Below are positions 35,437-44,793 of a DNA stretch of 64,000 nt, piece by piece (the stretch's first letter is position 1; every line of letters begins with the position of its first letter). The DNA comes from Loktanella sp. S4079. GTDB taxonomy: Bacteria; Pseudomonadota; Alphaproteobacteria; Rhodobacterales; Rhodobacteraceae. The stretch covers positions 1 through 64,000 of the forward strand of contig NZ_JXYE01000002.1 in the NCBI RefSeq assembly GCF_000967725.1. Direction: 5' to 3'. The notes beneath the pieces were generated by a model, which saw only the letters and a program-made list of their open reading frames with translations, was not told the DNA's origin and did no database searches. The position numbers and the translations under genes are program-made.

Positions 35437-36870
35437 CTACGCCACGCGGCGCGTTTGCGAGCTATCAAGCGGAAATACTTTGGCCGCGTTCAGCAACCAC
35501 GCTGGGTCAAAGACATCTTTGACGGCCATCTGTGCCTCTAGATCGGCCTGCGTATATTGCACGGTCATGAGGTCACGTTTTTCGATCCCGACGCCGTGCT
35601 CGCCTGTCAGGCATCCGCCAACTTCAACGCAGAGTTTCAGGATTTCAGCGCCAAATTCTTCGCAAAGCTCGAGATCGCCGGGTTTGTTTGCATCAAATAG
35701 AATGAGCGGGTGCATATTTCCGTCACCTGCGTGAAACACATTTGCGACGCCCAAACCGTAGTGGGTGGACAGCTCTCCGATGCGGCGCAAAACATAGGGC
35801 AATTGTGATACGGGAATAGTACCATCAAGGCACATATAGTCGTTGATTTGCCCCATCGCGCCGAACGCCGATTTACGGCCGAGCCAAATGCGCGCGGCCT
35901 CATCCGCGGATTTGGCCTCGCGCAGTTCGACCGGGTTATGTTTGCCAGCAATTTCCATAATCAGCTTGAGCTGTGCGTCGATTTCGGCGTCCGATCCTTC
36001 GACTTCGACAATCAAGAGTGCTTCGCACATCGGATAGCCCGCTTTGGCAAAGGCTTCGGTAGCTTCGATGCAGGGGCGATCCATGAATTCGATAGCAACG
36101 GGCAGGACGCCTGCCTTGATAATGTCGGTGACAACCTGCCCAGCAGTTTCGTTGCTATCATATCCCATTAGCACAGGCCGCGCGCCTTCGGGCTTGGGCA
36201 TAATGCGCAATGTGGCTTCGGTCACGACGCCCAATTGCCCTTCGGAGCCGCAAATAACGCCAAGCAGATCTAGCCCACCAGCATCCAGATGCGCCCCACC
36301 GATTTCTACGATGGTGCCATCCATCATGACCATCGTGACGCCAAGCAGATTGTTGGTTGTCACCCCGTATTTCAAACAATGCGCCCCACCAGAGTTCATC
36401 GCGATATTGCCTGCAATCGCGCAGGCAAGTTGACTGGATGGATCAGGTGCATAGAAAAAACCGTCAGCCTCGACCGCGCCGGTAACGGACAGGTTGGTGC
36501 GCCCGGTTTGCACCTTGATGTAGCGGTCAGGATAGTTCGTTTCGATCACCGCGTTCATCTTTGCCACGCCGAGGATGACCGAATCCGCAGTCGGTAGCGC
36601 GCCCCCAGCCAAAGATGTCCCGGAACCGCGCGGTACGACGGGCACACCCATTTCCGAGCAAATCTTCAGTACCGCAGCGACCTCATGGGTGTTCGCAGGG
36701 AGAACGGCACATAAAGGCGGGCAGCGATAGGCCGTTAAAGCGTCACATTCATAGGCGCGCGTTTGCGCCTCGTCTGAGATCACGGCGTCATGCGGTAGAA
36801 CTGCCCGCAATCGGCGCAGAATCTGATCTTTTTGCGACAGGACGCTGGCGTTGGGGGCTGGCATTTCCAT
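35437..36870 (-). CDS. glcD: Glycolate oxidase catalytic subunit
   Basis: 477 residues of the FAD-linked oxidase class that oxidises glycolate to glyoxylate. The FAD segments are VVPRGSGTSLAGGALPTADSV and SSQLACAIAGNIAMNSGGAHCLKYGVT (shortened here: QLACAIAGNIAMNSGG). The C-terminal catalytic motif is VFHAGDGNMHPLILFD and CLTGEHGVGIEKRDLM. It heads the glcDEF operon. A palindromic operator-like site lies 16 bp upstream of its start. Confidence 0.95.
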   Translation of the reverse strand: MEMPAPNASVLSQKDQILRRLRAVLPHDAVISDEAQTRAYECDALTAYRCPPLCAVLPANTHEVAAVLKICSEMGVPVVPRGSGTSLAGGALPTADSVILGVAKMNAVIETNYPDRYIKVQTGRTNLSVTGAVEADGFFYAPDPSSQLACAIAGNIAMNSGGAHCLKYGVTTNNLLGVTMVMMDGTIVEIGGAHLDAGGLDLLGVICGSEGQLGVVTEATLRIMPKPEGARPVLMGYDSNETAGQVVTDIIKAGVLPVAIEFMDRPCIEATEAFAKAGYPMCEALLIVEVEGSDAEIDAQLKLIMEIAGKHNPVELREAKSADEAARIWLGRKSAFGAMGQINDYMCLDGTIPVSQLPYVLRRIGELSTHYGLGVANVFHAGDGNMHPLILFDANKPGDLELCEEFGAEILKLCVEVGGCLTGEHGVGIEKRDLMTVQYTQADLEAQMAVKDVFDPAWLLNAAKVFPLDSSQTRRVA

Positions 36871-36885
36871 CTTTGCTCTCCTCTG

Positions 36886-36904
36886 TGGTAAAAAGATATT
36901 ACCA
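36886..36904. promoter_or_regulatory. Operator-like palindrome upstream of glcD
   Basis: TGGTAA-N7-TTACCA, between glcD and the divergent DUF599 gene. TGGT/ACCA half-sites are typical of FadR-type GntR regulators such as GlcC, PdhR and LldR, but the spacing here is wider than their usual site. No GntR gene is adjacent. Its closeness to the glcD start suggests repression. Confidence 0.5.
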
Positions 36905-36951
36905 ATTTTTCACTATAGCAAGTCCGAAGCGGACTGAGTACACATTGAAAT

Positions 36952-37650
36952 ATGACACTCTTCGAACACCTTAGCTTGCTCACGATTTGGGATTGGTGCG
37001 CTGCCGCGCTGATTATTCTTGCGTGGTACACAATTGGTTCGCTGATCGACCATTCGGGCAGCAAACGACCATCGGTTACTGTCTTGATGTCTGAACATCG
37101 CCGGAACTGGATGAAGGTTTTTGTCGAACGAACCCCGCGTCTGTTTGACAGTCAGATTCTCAGTAGCTTACGTCAAAGCACTTCTTTCTTTGCGTCCACT
37201 TGTCTGTTGGCCATTGGTGGTGTGCTGGCATTGATCGGGAATACTGATCCGCTCAGCGGTGTGGCGCTTGAGGTGTCTGATATGCCTGTGCCGGTGGTGG
37301 TTTGGCAGCTCAAGCTGGGGCTTGTTGTTTTGTTCTTGGCAAATGCGTTTTTGAAATTCGTCTGGGCGAACCGGGTGTTTGGTTATTGTGCCGTGGTGAT
37401 GGCCGCAGTGCCCAATGACCCCAAAGACCCAATCGCATTCCCACGCGCAGCGCAGGCGGCTGAATTGAACATTCGTGCAGCCGTGAACTTTAACCGGGGT
37501 CTGCGGGCGATGTATTTTGCCTTGGCCGCGCTGGCGTGGCTCTTGGGGTCTGTCGCATTGATCATTGCGACGCTGGTTGCCGTCTGGATCGTCTGGACAC
37601 GAGAATTTGCATCGATTCCACGGAGTATTCTGCTAAACGAAAAGCCATGA
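36952..37650 (+). CDS. DUF599 family membrane protein
   Basis: 232 residues with about four membrane helices: DWCAAALIILAWYTIGSLI, FASTCLLAIGGVLALIG, LKLGLVVLFLANAFLKFVW and the last near ALAWLLGSVALIIATLVAVW. The pattern FVWANRVFGYCAVVMAAVP and RAAVNFNRGLRAMYFALAAL is that of DUF599. The function of the family is not known. The stop overlaps the start of the next gene (ATGA), so both are made together. Confidence 0.85.
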   Translation: MTLFEHLSLLTIWDWCAAALIILAWYTIGSLIDHSGSKRPSVTVLMSEHRRNWMKVFVERTPRLFDSQILSSLRQSTSFFASTCLLAIGGVLALIGNTDPLSGVALEVSDMPVPVVVWQLKLGLVVLFLANAFLKFVWANRVFGYCAVVMAAVPNDPKDPIAFPRAAQAAELNIRAAVNFNRGLRAMYFALAALAWLLGSVALIIATLVAVWIVWTREFASIPRSILLNEKP

Positions 37651-37985
37651 AACATGCGTTGATCCCTCTCTTGATCTCGAGCGCGGCATTCGCAGATGCC
37701 CCACAGGTGCAAGATGTGACTGTGACGGGTGATCAGGTGTCGGTCACGATATTGCATCCGGATACAGGTTGGGACCATTACGCGGATGGTTGGGAGGTCC
37801 TAGACGCCGCCGGTAACCGGATCGGATTTCGCGAACTGTTTCACCCGCATGTAGATGAACAACCCTTTACCCGATCCCAGTCCGGGATCATGATCCCGCA
37901 GGGCGCGACGTCCATCTTTATTCGTACACGCTGTAACGTCGATGGCTGGTCAGAGGAACTGTTCGAAGTTCCCCTGTTGCCCTAG
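37647..37985 (+). CDS. Small secreted protein of unknown function
   Basis: 112 residues. The short signal peptide is KHALIPLLISSAAFA. The mature domain (PQVQDVTVTGDQVSVTILHPDTGWDHYADGWEVLD) looks like a single beta-sandwich. Aromatic and His residues (GWDHYADGW, ELFHPHVDEQPF) are prominent and there is one Cys. I do not know the family by name. It is coupled to the DUF599 gene by a 4-bp overlap, which suggests that the two act together at the inner membrane/periplasm. Confidence 0.72.
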   Translation: MKHALIPLLISSAAFADAPQVQDVTVTGDQVSVTILHPDTGWDHYADGWEVLDAAGNRIGFRELFHPHVDEQPFTRSQSGIMIPQGATSIFIRTRCNVDGWSEELFEVPLLP

Positions 37986-37992
37986 TTGCGAT

Positions 37993-40059
37993 CTAGCGCC
38001 GCCCTTCACGCAGCCACGCCCCAATCATCAATACTGACCCAAGCAATAGCCATGCCCAAGCTGGCAAAATCGGAGTTATCCGAATGTCGGCGGTCTGATA
38101 GGCGCCGCGTGGGGTGATGCCAATCCAACCGCGCCCATGCGCTGGGCGGCCCGCACGCACCGTGCGAATGCTAAAATCGCCGTCAGAAATGGACCGGACG
38201 CCACCGCCGGTGCTTTCGATGAGTGGCGACAAAGCCTCTGCACTTGCGATGGTTTGCTCGAACTCGCGGGGTGCTGCAGGCCCAAGGGCGATCACAGATG
38301 ATATTTCACCGTCATCTAGCCGGTAAAGCCCGATCTCTGGACCATTCCAAAGCGTTTCATAGCGGCCCGGTGAAACTTCTTCGAGTGTCAGGACAGTTTC
38401 GCTGCCATCGGGGTGCGTGACAGTGACATCGCCTGTTTCTTCGCTAAGGGTGCGGCGAATGATCCGCATCGTTTGCCCGGATGGTTCGGCCCACAGGGTT
38501 TCTTCTTCGAGTTCGGGCTCTTTCATCATCCAATGGGCAAGGCGACGCAGCAATTCTAATTGAGGTCCGCCACCTTCGAAACCGCGATCCCACAGCCAGC
38601 TATGGTCCGAGGCAATCAGCGACACACGCCCTTCGCCAATGCGATTGAGCGTGAGAAGCGGGCGATCATCTCGCCCTGACATAACAGTTGTTGCGTCTTG
38701 GGGGACGAGCACGTCTACCAACCTAAACCAGCGGCCCCAACCCGGTCCATTTTCATCAGTGCTCGGCGCGAATTCCTCGAGCCCTTCGGTCACAGGGTGT
38801 CGTTGGCCGATATCGGTGATTTGCGGGACAAAGCCCTCTTCAAATACGCGCGCTGTTGGTGCGCCGGGCAGGATCTGCCCCAAAGGTGATCGGTAGATAC
38901 TCTCGGCAGAGCCATATTCTGGACCAGAGGAAACCAATACCGCGCCGCCTTGTTCGACGTATTGGCGGATATTATCCAGATAGCTAGATGGCAGAATACC
39001 CCGGCGCCGATAGCGGTCAAAGATGATCAGATCAAAGTCGTGGATCTTGTCCAAGAACAGCTCGCGGGTGGGAAACGCAATCAATGACAGTTCGTTGACA
39101 GGTACGCCGTCTTGCTTTTCCGGTGGGCGCAGGATCGTAAAGTGGACGAGGTCAACCGTCTGGTCGGACTTAAGCAGGTTGCGCCATGTGCGTTCCCCCG
39201 CGTGCGGTTCCCCGGAAACCAAGAGCACGCGCAAACGATCCCTGACCCCGTTAATTTGAACGACTGCGGCGTTGTTGCGGGTGGTCAATTCGCCATCAGA
39301 TTCCGGGATTGAGAATTGCAAAACATTCATTCCGCCATGGGGCAGTTCAATCGGGATTTCGATGTCGCGCCCTATGGGGATGGACAATGTAATCGGGGCA
39401 TCCCCATCAATTGCAACTGACAAGGTGACGGCCTCAGTCGCGGGCGCAGCGCCTTGGTCTTCGACGCGCAGGGTCAGGGTGAATTGTTCGCCCAAGATCG
39501 CAAATGCTGGCGCATGAGATACCACAAGCCGACGGTCCCAATCCTCTGGCTGTCCGGTGAGCAGCAGATGCATCGGCGCAGGAGGCGTGACGGCGCGATC
39601 AAGATCGTGCAAGCGCCCGTCGCTGAGCAAGAGAACGCCAGCGATGCGTCCGCGCGGTTCTGCGGATAGCGCCTCGGCGGTGGCCGTCATCAGAGCGGTG
39701 CCAATGTCGCCCTCACCATCGCCCAGACGGACGATCCGTAGTTCTGTGTTCGATTGGCGTGACAGTTCGCTTTCGACTTGTGCGATTGCTTGGGCGGTTT
39801 GATCCGGCCGATCTGCGACCCGTTGGCTCGCGCTTTCGTCAACAACCAGCAAGACAATATCTGTCAGCGGTGCGCGTTCTTCTTGCTGAAGCGACGGACC
39901 CGTCAGCGCAAGCAGTAGCGCGGCACCTGCGCCTGCACGCAACCAGACACCGGGCAATCGCCGCCACAGGGCGATAGATACGCCTAATATGGTTAGGGCA
40001 ATTGTCGCAATGACGACGGCCGAGGGGACGAGCGGATCAAAGATAATGGTTTCTGTCAT
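37993..40059 (-). CDS. Membrane protein with periplasmic GATase1-like domain (MoxR-operon partner)
   Basis: 688 residues. Two N-terminal membrane helices (AVVIATIALTILGVSIALW and WLRAGAGAALLLALTGPSL) are followed by a large periplasmic part and a C-terminal helix (LPAWAWLLLGSVLMIGAWL). The first soluble region has a VWA-like strand (DIVLLVVDESAS). A glutamine-amidotransferase-like segment is HDFDLIIFDRYRRRGILPS...VEQGGAVLVSSGPEYG, without a visible Cys-His pair, so probably non-catalytic. It overlaps the DUF4159 gene by 4 bp and is the last gene of the MoxR operon. A scaffold or assembly role in the envelope is inferred. Confidence 0.75.
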   Translation of the reverse strand: MTETIIFDPLVPSAVVIATIALTILGVSIALWRRLPGVWLRAGAGAALLLALTGPSLQQEERAPLTDIVLLVVDESASQRVADRPDQTAQAIAQVESELSRQSNTELRIVRLGDGEGDIGTALMTATAEALSAEPRGRIAGVLLLSDGRLHDLDRAVTPPAPMHLLLTGQPEDWDRRLVVSHAPAFAILGEQFTLTLRVEDQGAAPATEAVTLSVAIDGDAPITLSIPIGRDIEIPIELPHGGMNVLQFSIPESDGELTTRNNAAVVQINGVRDRLRVLLVSGEPHAGERTWRNLLKSDQTVDLVHFTILRPPEKQDGVPVNELSLIAFPTRELFLDKIHDFDLIIFDRYRRRGILPSSYLDNIRQYVEQGGAVLVSSGPEYGSAESIYRSPLGQILPGAPTARVFEEGFVPQITDIGQRHPVTEGLEEFAPSTDENGPGWGRWFRLVDVLVPQDATTVMSGRDDRPLLTLNRIGEGRVSLIASDHSWLWDRGFEGGGPQLELLRRLAHWMMKEPELEEETLWAEPSGQTMRIIRRTLSEETGDVTVTHPDGSETVLTLEEVSPGRYETLWNGPEIGLYRLDDGEISSVIALGPAAPREFEQTIASAEALSPLIESTGGGVRSISDGDFSIRTVRAGRPAHGRGWIGITPRGAYQTADIRITPILPAWAWLLLGSVLMIGAWLREGRR

Positions 40060-42812
40060 TGACCCAACCTATCCAGCAAATCTGGGACGTGGACTTGATC
40101 TGATTTATAGTTTCCAGTGAGCACATGCATGATCACATTCACCCCAAAACGCAGAGCGATTTCGCGCTGGCGTTCGCCCGACATACCGCGCCCGACGGGT
40201 AACATCGGGGTGCCATTCGCATTAACGGCCCAAGCAGCAGCCCAATCATTGCCCCCGATAATCACAGGTGTGACCCCGTCATTTAGGTTGCGAAATGGCA
40301 TCCCTTCGACTTGTGCGGCGTCGATTGGCGCTGCTTCGACCCATACATCACGGCTGTTGTAACGGCCCGGGAAATTCTGAAGCAGATAAAAACTGCGGGT
40401 CAATACGTGATCAGAGGGGATCGGCTCTAGCGCAGGGATGTCCAGCGACCGCGCGATGGCTTGGAGTTTACGCCCCTCGGGCGAGCCAGACCCAAAACCC
40501 GCGGTATCTGCATCACGCGTATCAAACATGATCATGCCGCCGCCGCGCAGGTAGCGGTTCAGCTTGGCGTATGCCTCGGACGAGGGGAGCGATTGTGAAG
40601 AAGTCATTGGCCAATACAAGAACGGAAAGAATGCGAGTTCATCCGTTTCAAGATCAACCCCGATTGGTGCGGCCGGTTCGATTGATGTGCGTCGGAACAG
40701 CGTTTGCGACAGCCCCAAAAGCCCCGCTTCGGCGATTTCATCCGTTTGCGGATCCCCGGTTAGAACATGCCCCAAGACGACTTGGGATGTCGCCTGAAGC
40801 GCGAATACGTCTGCTTCGACTTGCGCTTGGGCCTCGGGCGCACTGAGCAGCAAAAGACCCAGCAAAGCGGCGACATCAGCGCGTGGTCCGCGCAGCCGCC
40901 CACCAACGGCGAGCGATGCGATGACGTCCACCAACATGAGCAATACAGCCAAGCTGAGCAGCCATCCTTTCATCGCGGTCTCACGCAGAACGGTCAGACC
41001 TTCGACGGTGATCCGTTGCGGCCAACTGATCGGAGACAAGACAGTTTCTGCACTGATCACGTTCACTGCGAGCTGGCGATCTTCGCCCATGTAAAGGCCG
41101 GGTTGCAGATCGGAGCTTGGCATCGCGGTGCTGAACACTTCGCCTGCGACACCGGGCAGGGCGCTGCCGTCTTGTAGGTTGCCGTAGGCATCCAGCGTCT
41201 TGCTCGGTAGCCAAGTCGTGCCAGCCAGTTCTGTGAGGTCGGGAATAGCGGGGCGGGTGGAAACAGCCAAACGTTCCAGCATTTGAACGAACAATCCAGA
41301 CAGTGGCAATGTCGACCATTCGGCATTTGCTGTGACGTGAAACAACACAACCTGACCTTCGCCAACCAGTTTGCGCGTCACCAAAGGTGTCCCATCGGCG
41401 AGCTGTGCAATCACCCGGTCCGCAAGGGTCGGGTCGGGCTGGGCCATGACTTGGCTTGATACGGTTACGTCGTCCGGTATGGCCAGCCCGAAAAATGGGC
41501 TGTCATTGTCAAACGGGGCGAGCGATTTTGGCTCTCCCCAACTCATTGCGCCGCCAACAGTGCGGCCACCGCTGCGCAATCGTACTGGTAGTAAAGGGTC
41601 TTCTGTATTGCGGCCCGTGTCGCTCGCGGCGAGCCTTGGGCCGGCAAATCGGAGCAGCATGCCACCTGCCGCGATCCAATCGTCCACGGCGTCGGCTTCG
41701 GCTTCGCTGAGGGTGGCGACATCGGCCAAGATGATCACGTCAGGGTTTGCCAAGAGCAGATCGGACAATGTGCCATCAATCAAATCTGCCGTTGGGCTTA
41801 GAGCCTCGCGCAAGTAGTAGAGCGGCGATAGTAGCTCTAGCCCCTCCCGGCTATCACTGCCCGCGATCAAGGCGACCTCGCGCCGTTTGAGCGCGTCATC
41901 AGTGAGGCTAACCGCGCCCGCCGAGCGCGCGCCAGAGATTTCAAAGCGGGTAATGCGGTTGCGTAGCTCCGGGGGGAGGATCATCGGCGTTTCGGCGTCG
42001 GCCGCGCCTGTCTCGAACCGGATCGGAACGGTTGCAAGCTGACGTTCAACACCGGATGGGTCTAACCCAATTGCCGTGATTTGCGTGTCGAGCGCGGCGC
42101 CCGTTGGGGTGCGCGTGGCGGCGACGATGACTTGTCCGTCCTCGTAACGGGCGGGACGAACGGCCAAAATGGATCGCGGCGTTTGGAAAACAGTTACTGA
42201 TCCGGCCGCTTCAAACGCAGCTAGCAGGTCAGCGCGTTCGGGATAGTCGATCCCATCCGAAATCCAGTAGGTTTCGAACTGGCCTTGTTGAGCTGCGAAA
42301 TAGTCTATGGCGCTGCTAGGTTGCCAGGCGCTGGGATGCAGGTTCGGTAGTCGGTTCTGCCAATCCGCGGGCGCGGCAAATGGCAGTGCGTCATCGGGCA
42401 AGTTGCTAAGCGCGACGACTGCGACCCGACGATCTGCGATTGCGGCCTCGTTCAAGAGCGATGAGACCCGGTCGATTTGTGACTGCCAGCCGCTTGCTCC
42501 GGCCCAAGTCGCGTCGATCGCAATGACCAAATCACCGCGCCCTTCGCGGGCCGTCTGTGGGTTTAAGACTGGCCCCGCAAATCCGATAATCATTGCCGCA
42601 ACCGCAAGCATACGCAAAAGCAGAAGCCACCAAGGGGTGCGATCAGATTGGCTCTCGTCATCGGTCAGGCCGAGCAAAAGTGCGACGCCAGGAAAACGAC
42701 GCCGGATCGGCGCAGGGGGCACAGCGCGCAGTAATACCCAGAGCAACGGCAGCGCCCCGAGTGCAACCAAGAGCCATGGTGCAGTGAAACCTATCGGGCC
42801 AATTGACCACAT
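40056..42812 (-). CDS. DUF4159 protein with BatA-like N-terminus
   Basis: About 918 residues from MWSIGPIGFTAPWLLVALGA. The BatA-type N-terminal double helix is followed by a VWA-like strand (DLVIAIDATWAGASG), GATase-like segments (DVIILADVATLSEAEADAVDD) and another membrane helix (LLSLAVLLMLVDVIASLAVGG). The C-terminal DUF4159 domain carries FPFLYWPMTSSQSLPS, IMFDTRDADTAGF and DHVLTRSFYLLQNFPGRY. The open frame extends upstream but the chosen ATG (42812) starts exactly at the conserved N-terminus, with AAAGGA before it. It is part of the MoxR-DUF58-DUF4159 operon found across alphaproteobacteria, whose function is still unclear. Confidence 0.85.
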   Translation of the reverse strand: MWSIGPIGFTAPWLLVALGALPLLWVLLRAVPPAPIRRRFPGVALLLGLTDDESQSDRTPWWLLLLRMLAVAAMIIGFAGPVLNPQTAREGRGDLVIAIDATWAGASGWQSQIDRVSSLLNEAAIADRRVAVVALSNLPDDALPFAAPADWQNRLPNLHPSAWQPSSAIDYFAAQQGQFETYWISDGIDYPERADLLAAFEAAGSVTVFQTPRSILAVRPARYEDGQVIVAATRTPTGAALDTQITAIGLDPSGVERQLATVPIRFETGAADAETPMILPPELRNRITRFEISGARSAGAVSLTDDALKRREVALIAGSDSREGLELLSPLYYLREALSPTADLIDGTLSDLLLANPDVIILADVATLSEAEADAVDDWIAAGGMLLRFAGPRLAASDTGRNTEDPLLPVRLRSGGRTVGGAMSWGEPKSLAPFDNDSPFFGLAIPDDVTVSSQVMAQPDPTLADRVIAQLADGTPLVTRKLVGEGQVVLFHVTANAEWSTLPLSGLFVQMLERLAVSTRPAIPDLTELAGTTWLPSKTLDAYGNLQDGSALPGVAGEVFSTAMPSSDLQPGLYMGEDRQLAVNVISAETVLSPISWPQRITVEGLTVLRETAMKGWLLSLAVLLMLVDVIASLAVGGRLRGPRADVAALLGLLLLSAPEAQAQVEADVFALQATSQVVLGHVLTGDPQTDEIAEAGLLGLSQTLFRRTSIEPAAPIGVDLETDELAFFPFLYWPMTSSQSLPSSEAYAKLNRYLRGGGMIMFDTRDADTAGFGSGSPEGRKLQAIARSLDIPALEPIPSDHVLTRSFYLLQNFPGRYNSRDVWVEAAPIDAAQVEGMPFRNLNDGVTPVIIGGNDWAAAWAVNANGTPMLPVGRGMSGERQREIALRFGVNVIMHVLTGNYKSDQVHVPDLLDRLGQ

Positions 42813-42867
42813 GAAACGGGGTCCTTTTGAGTATTTGGAACAAAGCGAGGGCTGGGCGTTCTGGTCA

Positions 42868-43734
42868 TCATCGTCTTTCGAGTGCGCGATAGAGCCATAA
42901 TAGCGCGGTGGTCGCCGGTTGTCCTGTGTGGTGGGTCTGGAACTGCCATCCCGTTGTGCGGGCCAATTGCGCGAGCCGATCTTTGCGTTCCGCGAGGCGT
43001 TGGAGATAGCGTTGTTTGAGGCCACCCGCGCGGAGCGTCTCGTGCTCGATGGCTCCGGTCATGGAGTGAAATACTGTGCGCCCTTCAAAGGGGAATTCTT
43101 CCTCTTGTGGGTCGAGGACCTGCAAGAGCGCACCGCGCACGCCGCGTTCGGCGGCCTCTAGCAGCGTGTCTTCTACGGCAGAGATGTCACCTAAGAAGTC
43201 ACTGATCAGAACCGCTCTTGAGTGCGGAAGCATGCCTTGACTATTTGGGCTGCCATAATCAGTGTTGGCTTCTTGGCATAGGATTTGTGCCATCTGCATG
43301 ATTTGACCATCGCCCCGGCGTGGCGGAAGCCGAAGCCCCGTCAGCCCAACACGTTCGCCGCCCCGATTGAGGAGGATTGCGATTGCGAGGCCCAACATGC
43401 GTGCCCGGCGCGATTTTGTTGGGTTTTCGTTCGACTGAAATTCCATGGCTGCCGATTGATCGACCCAGAGCAGGATAGATTGGGCGATTTGCCATTCCTT
43501 GTCTTGAACAAAGTTGGCGTCAGAACGCGCTGATCTGCGCCAGTCGATACTGCGCGCTGGATCGGTGGGCTGGGCGGGGCGATATTGCCAAAACGCATCC
43601 CCAGTGCCGGCGCGGCGTCGCCCGTGTTCGCCCAACAGGACGGTGTTCGCGAGGTGCTCTGCCTCTGCCAAGAGCGCGGGCATGGGCGCGGCGAGCCCTT
43701 CGGCATCGGCCCGGAGGTTGAGTGGTGCAGTCAT
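42868..43734 (-). CDS. DUF58 domain protein
   Basis: 288 residues. The DUF58 core motif is clear: PARSIDWRRSARSDANFVQDKEW, then the VWA-like strand SILLWVDQSAAMEFQ. In these operons DUF58 proteins are paired with MoxR AAA+ ATPases as possible chaperone clients or adaptors. The start overlaps the MoxR stop by 4 bp. The gap to the DUF4159 gene is 55 bp. Confidence 0.88.
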   Translation of the reverse strand: MTAPLNLRADAEGLAAPMPALLAEAEHLANTVLLGEHGRRRAGTGDAFWQYRPAQPTDPARSIDWRRSARSDANFVQDKEWQIAQSILLWVDQSAAMEFQSNENPTKSRRARMLGLAIAILLNRGGERVGLTGLRLPPRRGDGQIMQMAQILCQEANTDYGSPNSQGMLPHSRAVLISDFLGDISAVEDTLLEAAERGVRGALLQVLDPQEEEFPFEGRTVFHSMTGAIEHETLRAGGLKQRYLQRLAERKDRLAQLARTTGWQFQTHHTGQPATTALLWLYRALERR

Positions 43735-44735
43735 GCGGCCGATGCGACGTTGGTTACTTGGTCCGCAACTGTGTTGATGATGTCGGCGATGCTTTCACCA
43801 CGTGCACGGGCGGCAAATGACAGTGCCATCCGATGTTCAAGAACAGGCACCGCCATCGCCCGGATATCATCAACCGAGGGTGCCAGCCGCCCATCAAGCA
43901 ATGCTTGCGCGCGAACCGTCAGCATCAACGCCTGTGCCGCCCGAGGCCCCGGACCCCAACTGATGTTTTGCCGAACGATATCGGGGGCCGCATCATCTGG
44001 TCGACATGCACGCACCAGATCAAGGATCATTTCGACGATGTTGTCGCCAACAGGCATGCGCCGCAATAGGGCCTGTGCTGCACGCAGTTCATCGGCGGTA
44101 AAGACTGCGGTTGCTTCGTCCTCGGTTGCGCCTGTTGTTGCGATCAAGATGTCGCGTTCAGTGGCGCGATCTGGGTAGGGAACATCAATTTGCACCAAAA
44201 AGCGGTCAAGCTGCGCCTCGGGAAGGGGATAGGTGCCTTCTTGTTCGATGGGGTTCTGCGTTGCCAGCACATGAAAAGGTTCGCCAAGTGGGCGGTGTTC
44301 ACCTGCGATGGAGACTTCTTTTTCCTGCATTGCTTGCAAAAGCGCGGACTGAGTGCGTGGCGATGCGCGGTTGATCTCATCCGCCATCAAGAGTTGGCAG
44401 AAAATCGGGCCCTCGATGAAACGAAAGTTCCGGGTTCCGTTCTCGGCTGTTTCCAGTACTTCGGACCCCAGAATATCAGCAGGCATGAGGTCAGGTGTAA
44501 ACTGAATACGGTTGCCGTTCAGCCCCATGACCGTTGAAAGCGTATCAACAAGTCGGGTCTTACCCAAACCAGGAAGCCCGATCAAAACGGCATGTCCGCC
44601 ACAGATCAGCGCAGTCAATGTCAGGTCAACAACCCGCGTTTGACCGATGAACCGTCTTGAAATGCTGCTGCGCGCTTCTTGCAATTTTGTGCCTAGGCTT
44701 TCAATTTGCGCGACAAGATCGGCGTGATCGGCCAT
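43731..44735 (-). CDS. MoxR-family AAA+ ATPase
   Basis: 334 residues. Walker A is LIGLPGLGKTRLVDTL. Walker B is CQLLMADEINRASPRTQSALL. Sensor and lid segments include VLATQNPIEQEGTYPLPEAQLDRF and DNIVEMILDLVRACRP. MoxR ATPases act as chaperones that mature or insert metal into VWA-containing partners. It opens the MoxR-DUF58-DUF4159-GATase operon. The divergent DUF1285 gene lies ~58 bp away. Confidence 0.95.
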   Translation of the reverse strand: MADHADLVAQIESLGTKLQEARSSISRRFIGQTRVVDLTLTALICGGHAVLIGLPGLGKTRLVDTLSTVMGLNGNRIQFTPDLMPADILGSEVLETAENGTRNFRFIEGPIFCQLLMADEINRASPRTQSALLQAMQEKEVSIAGEHRPLGEPFHVLATQNPIEQEGTYPLPEAQLDRFLVQIDVPYPDRATERDILIATTGATEDEATAVFTADELRAAQALLRRMPVGDNIVEMILDLVRACRPDDAAPDIVRQNISWGPGPRAAQALMLTVRAQALLDGRLAPSVDDIRAMAVPVLEHRMALSFAARARGESIADIINTVADQVTNVASAA

Positions 44736-44793
44736 GACTTTCCTCCGGTTGAACTATATTTGTCTATACCAACAGATATTCGCACGAACCCCA

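Noticed and set aside
42813..43025. N-terminal extension of the DUF4159 protein
   Set aside because: About 71 charged, low-conservation residues that overlap the DUF58 gene. The ATG at 42812 begins exactly at the BatA-like membrane helix.
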